Shown piece after piece: positions 14,330-24,516 of a stretch of 64,000 bases of DNA. The notes beneath the pieces were generated by a model. That model was not told the DNA's origin and ran no database searches. It saw nothing but the letters and a program-made list of their open reading frames with translations. The DNA comes from Victivallaceae bacterium (lineage in GTDB: Bacteria; Verrucomicrobiota; Lentisphaeria; Victivallales; Victivallaceae), in the NCBI GenBank assembly GCA_016292515.1, contig JAEDIJ010000001.1, positions 1 to 64,000 of the forward strand. The letters run 5' to 3'. The stretch's first letter is position 1, and each line of letters opens with the position of its first letter. The position numbers and the translations under genes were made by a program.

Positions 14330-17300
14330 ATGGCTGGCGAAACAATTCTCTACAGCTCGAAGTGGGTCCTAATCGAAGACGGGCAAAGCGTCGTTTTTCA
14401 GGGAAACACCTACACCAAGGGTGTCGATGCTTTCAGCAATTACAGTCTGGCGAAAGCGGCGGCGGGAGAAGGCGGCGCGGTTCAAATCTGCGACAAATTC
14501 TACAGTGCCGCCTGGGCGGAAACGGCGGAGCCGACCGTAAATGTCACTCTTGACGGGGAAGAGGTAGAGCTTACCATCGGCACCGAGGCGTATAAGACGA
14601 TAGGTGCCGCACGCACTGCGGCGGGGACGGATGTTGCGTTCGTCAACTACGGTTTTGCGAAGGACTACAGCGGTTCTACCCGCGATACTGTTTTCATAAA
14701 CGGAGACGGGCAATTCCTGACGTATAATCATGCGACGGTCGTTTCCACGGCGTACAACAACGGTTTGCAAGACGCGAACTTCAATTCGACGGTCATGTTT
14801 TCCGATGGATCAAGCCTTTCGAGTTTCGACGCCAATCCGAATTCAAGAACGGACAAAAATCTCACGGTGATCGTGGATAACTCCACCATCAACGATCTCC
14901 GTATCGGAAGGCCCGGCAGTTCCGGGAGTTATGACGTCGATCCGGTCACCGGACGGATCACCTGGGGGGAGGGCGTCGCCCACAGCGTCGCCAATCTCAT
15001 CATCCGCAACAAGGCGGTCGTCACCACCATTTATCTCGGCAGTCAGGGCAGTGCGGTCACGGGTGAATTCAACGTGACGGTCGACCATGCGAAAGTGACG
15101 ACGCTCAGCGGCGTCGGTCTGCAAAACGGCGGTCAGACCTTCGGTACCGAAACGCTGACGTTAAGGGGCGGTACTGTCGGCACGTATCAAAACCGTCAGA
15201 CTGAAACCGCCAGCGCGTACTCCGTCACCATTATCGCCGAAGAAAAGGGCAACCGGATCGGCTCTTTCTCCGATGCCCAGAATCGTGTGCAGACGATCGA
15301 CATCGTGGTAAAAGACGACGCGGGACTTGACCTATCCGGTTACAGTCTGGTGCGCGTCGCTTCCGTCAGCGTCGGCAAAGACGCTCTTTTGTTGCTCGGC
15401 AGCGGCTTTCAGGGTACGACGGACAGCGTTGTCACCGTTGCCGGTACGGCGTCGTTCGCGGGGGCGACTTTTACCGGAAACGGGACTTCGGTCACGGTCA
15501 AAAGCGGCGGTTTGCTGACCTCCTCCGGCGGGATCGCGTTCGAAGGTGCGATGAACGTCGAGGAAAACGCACGTTTGACGCTTCAATCCTGGAACGGCAC
15601 CGACAACGTCGTTACCGTTTCCGGTATGCTCACGATGGCGGGTGCATCGCTCACCGGCGATGCGACTTCGATCACGGTCAAGAGCGGCGCGACGTTCCAA
15701 TCGGCGGGCGTATTCAATTTCGCCGGCGATGTCGTGGCGGAAAAAGGCGCCGCGATGGTTTTCGGTCAGAATTTCGGCAACAGCGGTCATTACACGTTTT
15801 TTGCGGAAGACCAACTCAACGTCACGGGGACGTTGACCAATAACGGTACGATCACCGTCGACGCCGCCGGGTACACCTTTGATCCGGGCGTTTCCGCCGT
15901 CAAAGTCATCGACGCCAGCAACAGCCTTTCAACGGCGGGGGTTGAGCTTGTCAACGGCGAAGAAGGCAAATCGCTTTTTGCCTGGGACGGCGACATTTAC
16001 TACGGCAAGGCGCCGGGGTATTACTCGGCGGGCTGGGCGGGCAAAACCGGCACGGTCAACGTGCCCGGCGGCACCGCGACACTCGGCGAAAACGCCTTTG
16101 CCACCTACGATGAATATCTTGCCTACGATTCCGACCACAAGCGGATCCTCGACCGCTACTCCGTGGCGAATGCGAAACTCGGCGACATCGTCACGCTGGA
16201 GCTCCCGAGCGGCACCATCGTCAATGCCGTGATCGACAACGAGGTCTTCTTTGCCGGAGGAACTTCCGGTTGCGCAGGTAGCGCATGGAATAATTTCACC
16301 GATTACAGCGGCAACGAAGTTGTCGTTTACGGCGGTACACTTTTCGGCGGGCGCACCAGTTGTGTTTCCGCCGGAGGCATAAAAACCGCGTTTTACAATT
16401 ATACGGCGATTTTGACGGTTGCCGGGGACAGCGGGCCCAACGTCTGCGCCAACAACGCCGGCACGTCGGGTGAGATCATCATCGGCAAAGGGTCGCATAT
16501 CATCGAAGCCACGCTCGGACGCGATATGTCGAACACGACGGACATCGACGTGACGATCCACGTCGAAGACGATGCGACGATCACAAGACTTTCGGCGATT
16601 TTCAACAAAACGGCGACTTGCTCCTCTACTTACAGCAAAGATGCTTCCGGGAAACTTGTCTGGGACGGCGGATACTCCAAGGCGCATTTCATTTTGACGG
16701 GCGGCAGCGTCACCACTCTGGCGCCGACATCTTATTCGGGCGGTTTCACCGGCGAGATCACCGTCGACATCAGCGGTAACGCCATGATCGGTACGCTCGC
16801 CGGCACCAACGTCGCCAACAGCAACAATATTGCAGGCAACTTCCTGATCAACATGGCGGGCGGCACGATCACCAAGATCGACGCCAAATCCGCTGCGACC
16901 GGGCTGGGGAACCGCTATTTCGCCATCGTCGCGGGCGGCAGTACGACGAGTACGATCGGCTCGGTCGTCGATGTGGCAAGCTCCAGCGGTACGGATGTCC
17001 TGGTCAAGGAAAACTCCACGCTGCTTTTAAATAGCGGTTTGAATATCAAAGGCGGCGTCACGCTGGAAAGCGGAGCCGCGTTCACGGTTCAAAACTTGAC
17101 GATCGGCGGTACCGACGGATTGACGCTCGGCGACGGCGCAACGGTCACCTGCGCCAATTTGACGCTCTCCGGCGGCGGAGCGATCGCGCTTGACAGCAAC
17201 GCCTCGCTGACGTGCACGAATCTTGACATCACCAATGCGGAGATCACGCTCGCTTCGGGGGCGTCGCTTGCTTGCGCCACCGGCTTGACCACCTTGACCG

Positions 17301-20300
17301 ACACCTCGCTCACGGTCGATGCCGGAGAGTCGTTCATGACGAAGAGTTTGACGACCACCGCCGGCAGCACGGTCGTCATCGCCAAAGGCGCCAATATGAC
17401 GATCAGCAACGCATTGACCAACGCAGGCAGTTACACCTTTGCGCTCGAAGACGGCTTGAGCATCGACGGCACATTGTCCAACACCGGCACGATCACCGTC
17501 GACGCCGCCGGGTATACCCTTGCTCCGGGCGTTTCGTACGTCAAGGTCATCGACGCCGGCAACGACATCACGTCGATCAATGGCTATGAACTCATCAACA
17601 ATCTGGATCCTGACAAAGAACTTTTCGTCATGAACGGCGACGTTTATTACGGAGACGGTCCGGTTGTTTTCAGCGCGGCGTGGCGCGATCTTCCCGATGG
17701 CGCCAAAGTCATGGTCGACGGCAGAGAGCGCGAGATCGGCAAAAATGCATTCCAAAGCAATTCGGCGGCAAAGGCGAAAGGCAAGCTCCGCACTCAGTCT
17801 TTGGATATCTACGTCAACAACGAGTGGGGTGCCTCTGGTACGCAGACTGTGGACGGCTACACGGTCACGCTCGGGGAGGATGCTTTCAATACGGTTTCCG
17901 GCGCGGTCAGCAAGTACGCTTCGCGGACTGCCGGCGTGATCAACATCGTCGGCGGCACCTATTCTCCCGAAGGCGGCGAAGGTGCCGCTATCACCAATTT
18001 CAGCGGCAAACCGACGGTCATCGAAAACGCTCTTTTCGGTTCTTTCTTCGGCGCCAACGGGAGTACCGACGTCGACGTCACGGTGCGCAGTTCGACGATC
18101 ACTTCCGGCGCTTATGCCGGCGGCCGTTACAGCGTCTACAATGCCAACACCAAACTGAAGATCGTCGACAGCTACGTCGCCCACGCTTACGGCAACGGAT
18201 TGAGCCCCGCGGGCACGACGAGAACGGAAATCGTCGGCAGTACGATCGGGGTATTTTCCCACGGTCGCGGATACGCGGAAAACGTTATTCTGTCGATCAA
18301 AGGATCGACGGTCACCAGCATTCTTGCCGTCGGCGGTATTCAGGATGTCGCCAAAGTGACCGGGAACGCCACGGTCACGCTGAGTGATTCCTATATCAAA
18401 ACGATTTACGGCAACGTCGGCGTGGACGGCACTTCCGCCAAGACCGCGGCTTGTGTGGACGGAGATGTGCTCTACAAGATCGAAGGCGGCGTGACGACGG
18501 TCCAGAGTTTCTCCTTCTGGGGAGGCAAGAGCAGTTCGATCAAGATCCAGATCGCGGAAAACGCGACGCTGTCGGTCGGAGAAAACGGTTTTTCCGAAGC
18601 GGCGATCACGGTCGCTTCCGGCGCGACGTTCCAACTGACCACAGAAACGACGTTTACCAGTACCGCGTCGGTCACGATCGACACCAATGCGACGTTTGAT
18701 ATGAAAGCCGCGCTCACGGTCAATGCCAGCGCCTCGATTTCCGCCGCCAAGGGCGCGAACGTGGATCTGGCTTCCAGTTTCACCAACAAAGGTCATTACA
18801 CCTTTGCGCTTGAGGACGGTTTGACGGTTTCCGGCGGGACATTGGACAATACCGGTACGATCACCATCGACGCCGATCGCTATGAGTTTGATCCGGGCGC
18901 GATCGCGGTCAAAGTCGTCGACGCCAAAAACGACATCACGTCGCTGGCGGGCTACGAGGTCGTCAACGGCGAAGCGGGCAAAGAGCTTTTCCTGTGGAAA
19001 GGCGACATCTGGTACGGCAAAGCGCCTGCTTACTATTCGGTGGGTTGGGCGGGGAAAACCGGCACGGTCAAAGTGCCGGGCGGTACCGCGACGCTCGGCG
19101 TCAACGCCTTTGCGACTTACGAAGAGGCGCTCAACTACAATCCGCAGTTGGGCGTGAACTTCTGCGACACCTATTGCGTTTCCGGTGGAACGCTCGGTCA
19201 GGTCGTGACGCTGGAATTGCCGAGCGGCACCATCGTCGATGCCGTGATCGACAACAAGACGTTCTGCACTTCCGCCTCGACGGCGCGCTCGAATCTCGGC
19301 GATTACGGCGGCAACGCGGTCATCGTTTACGGCGGTACTCTCGCGGGTGGTCGTACCGTTGAGAACAACTGTGTCGGCGTCAAAACGATTTTCTACAATT
19401 ACATCGCTTTGGACGGGGGCGACGGTCCTTTGATCAGTGCCAACAGTTCAGGCAAGAAGGGTGAAGTTATCATCGGCAGAGGTTCGCACGTGCAGTACGT
19501 TTCCCGCGGCCGCGGGACGCAGTCCGAATCGGATCTTGACATCACCATCCGTATGGAAGACGACGCGACGGCGAAAATCCTTTCGCCCGCTTTCTACTGC
19601 GACGTTTCCTCCACGGCATCCTTTACCAAAGGCGAAAACGGGGAAATCATCTGGAACGACGCCGAGGGCGCGCACTCTCAGACGCACTTCATTTTGACGG
19701 GCGGCAGCGCCACCCACGTCAGGACGTCGGCTTATTCGGGCAACTATATCGGCGACATCACGCTTGACATCAGCGGCAGCGCCATGATCGGAGATTTTTC
19801 CTGCATGTCCGACAGCGGAAAGCCGACTTTCAGGGGAAATTACCGGATCAATATGGCGGGCGGTACGATCGGCAAGATCGACGGCACGACGGCGACGGGG
19901 ATCGAAGACCGCTACTTCGCGATCGTCGTCGGCGGTACCAATACGACGAGTACGATCGGCGTGATCACCAATATCAAAGATTCGAGCGGTTACAGCATCG
20001 TCATCAACGCCAAGGATCGTGCATCGCTGAATCTCGGCGGCACGTCCACCTGCAATTTCACCATCGACAATACCGGATTCGCCTTTGCCGACAACGAACA
20101 CACGTTCACCGTGATCTCCGGTAACGCCTCAAAGCTTACCTACACGCTGACGGATGACACCGTCACGGATTACATCGTCGTACAGGACGATACCGGATTG
20201 TACTTGACCACTAATCCGGTCGAGATCTCCCGGAAATTCGAGGCGTACAAGGACGGCGACGTCGTCGAGACCTACTTCGGCAGCGGCACCGTCGGCGTCA

Positions 20301-23300
20301 ACGCTTTCCGCACATTGGCGGAAAAACAAGCGGCGCACGTTGAGGGCTATACCCGCTTCACCGACGTTTTCGTTAACACTTTCTGGGAAACCGGGGAAAT
20401 CGTCAACATTGAAGGCAACACCTACACCGTCGGCGACGGCAAGGCGTTCAACGCCCTTGACAGCGCCCGTACGCAATGCATCAACAACGGGTATGGCGCC
20501 GTCTATGTCCTTGGCGGTTCGATTTCTTCGCGCACCTACTTGCAAGGCGCACCGACTTACATCGCCGATATTGACTACCCGATGGTTTCCGGCGGCGGTC
20601 TCGTCGGCGGCAGCGATTCCGGCATCGAAAACGTTGAAGTCGTCTTTGCGGGCGGTTCGGTCGGAAGTTACTGGAGCGCGCGCGGCGGCGTCGTGCAAAA
20701 GACGCATGCCATCGTCAAAGGCACGGGAAAAGTTTCCAATCTCCGTGTCGGTTATTCCGGTTGTACGGTGGTCAATGCGCTTTATGAAGTCATCGACGGA
20801 GGGTATGTCGAATCGTTCGGCGGCGCCGAAGGCGCGATCTACTCCGTCGCGGGCGGACTTTGGGATTATCGCGTCCGGAAAACGAAAATCGGCGAGATCA
20901 CCCTCGGCAACTCCAACACCGCCGGTGCCGCACAACTGAAAGGCGACGTTTCGCTGACGCTGGATCAGGCGACGTGCGGCAAGGTCAGTTTCAGCGCCGG
21001 CGGCGACATCGTGAACGAGGCGACTTATACTTTCCGCATCACGGGGTCCACCGTTACCGGTATCGGTACGTCAGGACTGAATATGGCGGATATGAATCTT
21101 GTCAGCGTCAAAACGATGGATTTTGAGGCGACCGATTCGACGATCCGGCAGTTGCATCTCTACCGGATCTCGACGACGGACAAGTTCCGCATCGCGCTCG
21201 ACAACGTGACGCTCGACGAGAGACTTTGTTTGTTCAACACGATCAAGAACAACTCGTTCGGCAGCGTCGAAGCGTCCATCAAAAATATGGCTCTGACAAA
21301 CGGAGTGCAAGTTTTTGATGCCTCCAGCGGCTACGCCAATACAGTGCAGGGAGATGCTTCCGTCGTCTTCGACACCGTGACGTTGGGCGGAACCTCTACG
21401 AACGCCATTTCCAGCGGCGCTTCGTTGGTGGTAAACGGCAACTTGGACGTCACTTTGAGAAACGCAACTTCGGAAAAGAGTTTCTGGCTGCTTCGCACGG
21501 GCAGTACCGTCGGTCAAAACATGACGGTCACCCTTGCCGACAGCGATCTCCTGGCGATCTACAACAACGGCGAAGTCACGGGGACGAAGCAACTGCTCGT
21601 TTCGGGTGGTGCTTCCTCCCTGAATGTAGTCTGCGATTTCGATACGATCGACATCGCCGCCGGGGCAACGCTCTCCGTTTCCGAAAGTTTCGGCACCGGC
21701 ACGATCACGATCGCCGATGGCGCAACGTTGCGTTACGGCGCGACTGTCAAACAGCCGCTTCAGGCTGTCGTCAACAACGGTACTTTCTACTACAACGCCA
21801 ATATCGGACAGAATGCTTACAAAACGGTGGGCAAGATCAGCGGCAAAGGCACGATTTCGTCCGATTACGGCAACGTTGTTTTCACCGTGGACGGCACGAC
21901 CTACGCGGCGGAAGTCCAGGAGCGGATGATGATCGACGCGACGCTGACGGAGAAATCCTTCCTCGACAAAGTCACGATCGGCGGCGTGGAGTACATCTAC
22001 GGCATCAGCGCCTTCAAGACGGAAGCCGAAGCGATCACTTCCCAGTTCTACAACAGCGCGGCTTCGACACTCGTCGTGGTCGGCGGTACGGAAACCGAGA
22101 TCGTCTACGGTAACGGTCACATTGAATTCAACGGCAGTACGGTCACCAAAAACGCTTACGCCGGACAAGCCATTGAGGGCGGCACGGTTTCCGCTGATAC
22201 TTCGGTCGAAATCGTCGGCATCGAAGGCAAAGACGGCAGTTACGCCGCTTTGATCGGCGGCAACAATATCACAGGCAACGTGACGCAAAGCGGAAATTCC
22301 GCGGTCAAGGTCTCCGGCGAAAACAACATCACCGGCAAGGCGATCATCGCTTCGAACTACGTGACGGGCGGTACGGTAACGTTTGCGGGAAGTACCTCTA
22401 CGGTATCGATCGAATCCGGCAGTTTCAACAGTTTCGTCGTCGGCGGCGCGCTGCTCAACCACACCGGCGCGGCGGCGGGCACGCTCACTACCGGCGTAAC
22501 GGTCAAGGGCGGCGTCGTCAAGGCGGTCATCGGCGGCTGTTATCTGCAAGCGTCGGCAGACGACATCGCAGCGGAAGCTTGTCAGATCGACATCGATAAG
22601 GAAAGTTCGACGAATGTGACGATCTCGGGCGGCACGATCCTGCTGCACGTCTTCGGCGGCAACGCCGGCAAGACGCCCGATGTTTCGACCGAACGTTCCA
22701 GCGCGTGGGGCGGCAGTACCAGCGTGACGATCGACGCGAGCGAGCAAATCAGCATCGGCGGCAACGTCATCGCGGGCAACGACGGCACGGGCACGATCGG
22801 CAACGGTACGACGCTGACTTTCAAGGGCGACGGCAAAAACTTGTCGATCGGCGGTCACATCGTCGGCGACTCCGCCAGTGCCAGCGACAACGCCAAGGGT
22901 GTCACGGGAACCCGTTCGCTCATCTTTGATCACTTCAACGGCACGCTTGGCTCGTCGGGCAAAAAAGTCACGGGCTTCGATGCGGTGAGCCTCACGGGCA
23001 GCACGGTCACGCTTCCCGGGTACGGCAAACTTGTCCCCGTGTCGGAATGGACGATCACGGACAGCACGCTCATCTGGGGCAAGGGCGCGAATGACTTCTC
23101 CGGCGACAAGTTGTATCTCAACTACACCGGCGAACTCACCAACGAGTGGACGGTCTTCCAGTTGGCGGACGGTCTGACCACCGGGTGGGATCAGTTCACG
23201 CTTGAAGAAAACGGCGGTGCCAAGATTAACTTGTCGATCAACCACATCGATGGCGTTGCATCGTGGGATGATGACAAAAAAGCCTACGTCGCAAGGCTCG

Positions 23301-23362
23301 GCGGTGCGGACTACAAATTCTTCAAGGAAAACAATGCGTTGAAAGTCGCGAAGTTGGCGTAA
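14330..23362 (+). CDS. Giant repetitive beta-helix-type surface protein (3010 residues)
   Basis: A single uninterrupted frame with AAAGGAAA before the ATG. Composition is rich in Gly, Thr, Ser, Val and Asn with short strand-turn repeats, as in right-handed beta-helix adhesins. At least nine modules open with a shared pattern (a Trp or Tyr, Gly-x-x-Val, Gly, then 'AF' and a 'T...A' turn), near nt 14365, 14510, 16020, 17670, 17815, 19030, 20240, 20375 and 21960. A long segment near 15.8-17.0 kb is repeated near 18.8-20.0 kb (for example 'AGKTGTVNVPGGTATLG' versus 'AGKTGTVKVPGGTATLG'). No N-terminal signal peptide and no C-terminal autotransporter barrel is visible, so the export route is unclear. 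Likely exported and cell-surface, by analogy only. Confidence 0.75.
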   Translation: MAGETILYSSKWVLIEDGQSVVFQGNTYTKGVDAFSNYSLAKAAAGEGGAVQICDKFYSAAWAETAEPTVNVTLDGEEVELTIGTEAYKTIGAARTAAGTDVAFVNYGFAKDYSGSTRDTVFINGDGQFLTYNHATVVSTAYNNGLQDANFNSTVMFSDGSSLSSFDANPNSRTDKNLTVIVDNSTINDLRIGRPGSSGSYDVDPVTGRITWGEGVAHSVANLIIRNKAVVTTIYLGSQGSAVTGEFNVTVDHAKVTTLSGVGLQNGGQTFGTETLTLRGGTVGTYQNRQTETASAYSVTIIAEEKGNRIGSFSDAQNRVQTIDIVVKDDAGLDLSGYSLVRVASVSVGKDALLLLGSGFQGTTDSVVTVAGTASFAGATFTGNGTSVTVKSGGLLTSSGGIAFEGAMNVEENARLTLQSWNGTDNVVTVSGMLTMAGASLTGDATSITVKSGATFQSAGVFNFAGDVVAEKGAAMVFGQNFGNSGHYTFFAEDQLNVTGTLTNNGTITVDAAGYTFDPGVSAVKVIDASNSLSTAGVELVNGEEGKSLFAWDGDIYYGKAPGYYSAGWAGKTGTVNVPGGTATLGENAFATYDEYLAYDSDHKRILDRYSVANAKLGDIVTLELPSGTIVNAVIDNEVFFAGGTSGCAGSAWNNFTDYSGNEVVVYGGTLFGGRTSCVSAGGIKTAFYNYTAILTVAGDSGPNVCANNAGTSGEIIIGKGSHIIEATLGRDMSNTTDIDVTIHVEDDATITRLSAIFNKTATCSSTYSKDASGKLVWDGGYSKAHFILTGGSVTTLAPTSYSGGFTGEITVDISGNAMIGTLAGTNVANSNNIAGNFLINMAGGTITKIDAKSAATGLGNRYFAIVAGGSTTSTIGSVVDVASSSGTDVLVKENSTLLLNSGLNIKGGVTLESGAAFTVQNLTIGGTDGLTLGDGATVTCANLTLSGGGAIALDSNASLTCTNLDITNAEITLASGASLACATGLTTLTDTSLTVDAGESFMTKSLTTTAGSTVVIAKGANMTISNALTNAGSYTFALEDGLSIDGTLSNTGTITVDAAGYTLAPGVSYVKVIDAGNDITSINGYELINNLDPDKELFVMNGDVYYGDGPVVFSAAWRDLPDGAKVMVDGREREIGKNAFQSNSAAKAKGKLRTQSLDIYVNNEWGASGTQTVDGYTVTLGEDAFNTVSGAVSKYASRTAGVINIVGGTYSPEGGEGAAITNFSGKPTVIENALFGSFFGANGSTDVDVTVRSSTITSGAYAGGRYSVYNANTKLKIVDSYVAHAYGNGLSPAGTTRTEIVGSTIGVFSHGRGYAENVILSIKGSTVTSILAVGGIQDVAKVTGNATVTLSDSYIKTIYGNVGVDGTSAKTAACVDGDVLYKIEGGVTTVQSFSFWGGKSSSIKIQIAENATLSVGENGFSEAAITVASGATFQLTTETTFTSTASVTIDTNATFDMKAALTVNASASISAAKGANVDLASSFTNKGHYTFALEDGLTVSGGTLDNTGTITIDADRYEFDPGAIAVKVVDAKNDITSLAGYEVVNGEAGKELFLWKGDIWYGKAPAYYSVGWAGKTGTVKVPGGTATLGVNAFATYEEALNYNPQLGVNFCDTYCVSGGTLGQVVTLELPSGTIVDAVIDNKTFCTSASTARSNLGDYGGNAVIVYGGTLAGGRTVENNCVGVKTIFYNYIALDGGDGPLISANSSGKKGEVIIGRGSHVQYVSRGRGTQSESDLDITIRMEDDATAKILSPAFYCDVSSTASFTKGENGEIIWNDAEGAHSQTHFILTGGSATHVRTSAYSGNYIGDITLDISGSAMIGDFSCMSDSGKPTFRGNYRINMAGGTIGKIDGTTATGIEDRYFAIVVGGTNTTSTIGVITNIKDSSGYSIVINAKDRASLNLGGTSTCNFTIDNTGFAFADNEHTFTVISGNASKLTYTLTDDTVTDYIVVQDDTGLYLTTNPVEISRKFEAYKDGDVVETYFGSGTVGVNAFRTLAEKQAAHVEGYTRFTDVFVNTFWETGEIVNIEGNTYTVGDGKAFNALDSARTQCINNGYGAVYVLGGSISSRTYLQGAPTYIADIDYPMVSGGGLVGGSDSGIENVEVVFAGGSVGSYWSARGGVVQKTHAIVKGTGKVSNLRVGYSGCTVVNALYEVIDGGYVESFGGAEGAIYSVAGGLWDYRVRKTKIGEITLGNSNTAGAAQLKGDVSLTLDQATCGKVSFSAGGDIVNEATYTFRITGSTVTGIGTSGLNMADMNLVSVKTMDFEATDSTIRQLHLYRISTTDKFRIALDNVTLDERLCLFNTIKNNSFGSVEASIKNMALTNGVQVFDASSGYANTVQGDASVVFDTVTLGGTSTNAISSGASLVVNGNLDVTLRNATSEKSFWLLRTGSTVGQNMTVTLADSDLLAIYNNGEVTGTKQLLVSGGASSLNVVCDFDTIDIAAGATLSVSESFGTGTITIADGATLRYGATVKQPLQAVVNNGTFYYNANIGQNAYKTVGKISGKGTISSDYGNVVFTVDGTTYAAEVQERMMIDATLTEKSFLDKVTIGGVEYIYGISAFKTEAEAITSQFYNSAASTLVVVGGTETEIVYGNGHIEFNGSTVTKNAYAGQAIEGGTVSADTSVEIVGIEGKDGSYAALIGGNNITGNVTQSGNSAVKVSGENNITGKAIIASNYVTGGTVTFAGSTSTVSIESGSFNSFVVGGALLNHTGAAAGTLTTGVTVKGGVVKAVIGGCYLQASADDIAAEACQIDIDKESSTNVTISGGTILLHVFGGNAGKTPDVSTERSSAWGGSTSVTIDASEQISIGGNVIAGNDGTGTIGNGTTLTFKGDGKNLSIGGHIVGDSASASDNAKGVTGTRSLIFDHFNGTLGSSGKKVTGFDAVSLTGSTVTLPGYGKLVPVSEWTITDSTLIWGKGANDFSGDKLYLNYTGELTNEWTVFQLADGLTTGWDQFTLEENGGAKINLSINHIDGVASWDDDKKAYVARLGGADYKFFKENNALKVAKLA

Positions 23363-23384
23363 AGGAAATAAGGAGAAAGGCAAA

Positions 23385-23522
23385 ATGAAGACTCCATTTG
23401 ATTACGAGAAACCGGAATTGTTCGATTTCAACACGGGCAGCGCACGCGGCGCGGATGACAGTTGCTACGCCGTCGAGGCGGAGTCCACTTGCCCCGGTAT
23501 GGACGACGATATCCAAAACTGA
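23385..23522 (+). CDS. 45-residue acidic peptide with a 'YEKPEL' leader-like motif
   Basis: A short frame 22 nt after the giant gene, with AAGGAGAAAGG as ribosome site. The peptide begins 'MKTPFDYEKPELFDFNTGSA', then has an acidic tail with two cysteines (residues 28 and 36) and ends in Asp/Gln/Asn. The Y-x-K-P-x-L motif near the start followed by a Cys-containing tail recalls ribosomally made, post-translationally modified peptide precursors. No radical-SAM or other maturase is seen nearby. It is co-transcribed with the giant protein and ended by a strong terminator. It may alternatively be a small secreted or anchoring partner. Confidence 0.6.
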   Translation: MKTPFDYEKPELFDFNTGSARGADDSCYAVEAESTCPGMDDDIQN

Positions 23523-23530
23523 CGCCACCG

Positions 23531-23570
23531 GCTGTCCCCCGCCCTCCCCCGGCGGGGGACAGCTGTTTTT
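23531..23570 (+). terminator. Strong terminator after the giant gene and peptide
   Basis: A 13-bp GC-rich stem (GCTGTCCCCCGCC with GGCGGGGGACAGC), a 7-nt loop, then TGTTTTTT, starting 8 nt after the peptide stop. Confidence 0.9.
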
Positions 23571-23603
23571 TGCCCCCCTCGCCCGGCTTCCGGCGATACC
23601 CGA

Positions 23604-23646
23604 AACTTCAACGGATGATAAAAATTATCATCTTTTGAAGTTTTTT
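23604..23646 (+). terminator. Second tandem terminator
   Basis: AACTTCAA-cg-GATGATAA pairs with TTATCATC-tt-TTGAAGTT around an AAA loop, followed by a T-run ending at 23646. It backs up the first terminator and insulates panD. Confidence 0.85.
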
Positions 23647-23668
23647 ATGCCGTCGCCGCAAAAAAAAC

Positions 23669-23697
23669 TGGCAAATCTTCAAAAGAGCCGTTATATT
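23669..23697 (+). promoter_or_regulatory. Promoter of the panD-hisI-murB/ddl operon
   Basis: -35 TGGCAA (23669-23674) and -10 TATATT (23692-23697) with a 17-bp spacer, about 50 nt before the panD start. Confidence 0.5.
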
Positions 23698-23747
23698 AAG
23701 TACATATCTGTTTTTTCAATGCTTTTTTATAAAGAGAAGACGTTTCA

Positions 23748-24122
23748 ATGAAAAAAATCATGCTCAGCGGCAAGATCCACACCGCCACCATCACCCGCTG
23801 TGTGATCGATTACGAGGGAAGCCTTGAAATCGACCCCGAATTGCTCGCGGAAGCCAACATTCTGCCTTATGAAAAAATCCTCGTCGCCAACCGCAACAAC
23901 GGTTCCCGGCTCGAAACTTACGCCATTCCCGGCGTCCCCGGCAGCCGCGACTTCTGTCTCAACGGCCCCGCCGCAAGACTCGGCAAAGTCGGCGACATCG
24001 TCACCATTATGGCTTTTTCCGTCTGCGACGAGGAGGAGGCAAAGACGCTCAAGCCGCAGATCATCGTCCTCGGCGAAGACAATCAGATCGTAATGCGACG
24101 CCGCGGACGTCAGGAAATTTGA
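23748..24122 (+). CDS. panD: Aspartate 1-decarboxylase
   Basis: 124 residues, the normal length. The pyruvoyl enzyme makes beta-alanine from aspartate for pantothenate and CoA. The self-cleavage site Gly24-Ser25 is visible in 'DYEGSLEID'. Other family patterns are 'LSGKIHTATIT' near the start and 'LNGPAARLGKVGDIVTIMAF' in the middle. The C-terminus 'QIIVLGEDNQIV' also fits. It is first in an operon of core genes, with hisI 13 nt downstream. No separate panM-type activator was noted. Confidence 0.97.
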   Translation: MKKIMLSGKIHTATITRCVIDYEGSLEIDPELLAEANILPYEKILVANRNNGSRLETYAIPGVPGSRDFCLNGPAARLGKVGDIVTIMAFSVCDEEEAKTLKPQIIVLGEDNQIVMRRRGRQEI

Positions 24123-24135
24123 TCCCCGGGAAAAT

Positions 24136-24516
24136 ATGGAACCCGATTTTCAGAAAGGCAACGGCTTACTTCCCGTCATCGTCCAGGATTTCGCCAGCGG
24201 CGAAGTCCTGATGCTCGCTTACCTCAATCAGGAGGCTTTCGACGAAAGCGTCAGGACGGGACGCGGCGTTTACTTCTCGCGCAGCCGCCAAAAACTCTGG
24301 CGAAAAGGCGAGTCCAGCGGACACTTTCAGATCATCAAGCAGATTTTGATCGATTGCGACCGGGACACGGTGCTTTTCAAAGTCGAGCAGATCGGCGCGG
24401 GCGCCTGTCACACCGGGCACCGCAGTTGTTTTTACACCGCGCTCGAAAATGGTGCGGAGCGCGAACTTTTTCCCAAGGATTTCAACCCCGACGAGGTATA
24501 CCGCAAAAATGAGTAA
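24136..24516 (+). CDS. hisI: Phosphoribosyl-AMP cyclohydrolase
   Basis: 126 residues, a stand-alone HisI domain. It opens the adenine ring of phosphoribosyl-AMP in histidine synthesis. The family patterns 'DFASGEVLMLAYLNQEAF', 'YFSRSRQKLWRKGESSGH' and the metal cysteines in 'DCDRDT' and 'GACHTGHRSCFY' are all present. There is no fused HisE domain. Its 3' end overlaps the next gene by 8 nt, so it is translationally coupled to murB-ddl although the pathways differ. Confidence 0.97.
   Translation: MEPDFQKGNGLLPVIVQDFASGEVLMLAYLNQEAFDESVRTGRGVYFSRSRQKLWRKGESSGHFQIIKQILIDCDRDTVLFKVEQIGAGACHTGHRSCFYTALENGAERELFPKDFNPDEVYRKNE

Noticed and set aside
21071..23383. 770-codon minus-strand frame inside the giant gene
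   Set aside because: Shadow frame produced by the repetitive Gly/Thr/Asp codons of the plus-strand giant protein.
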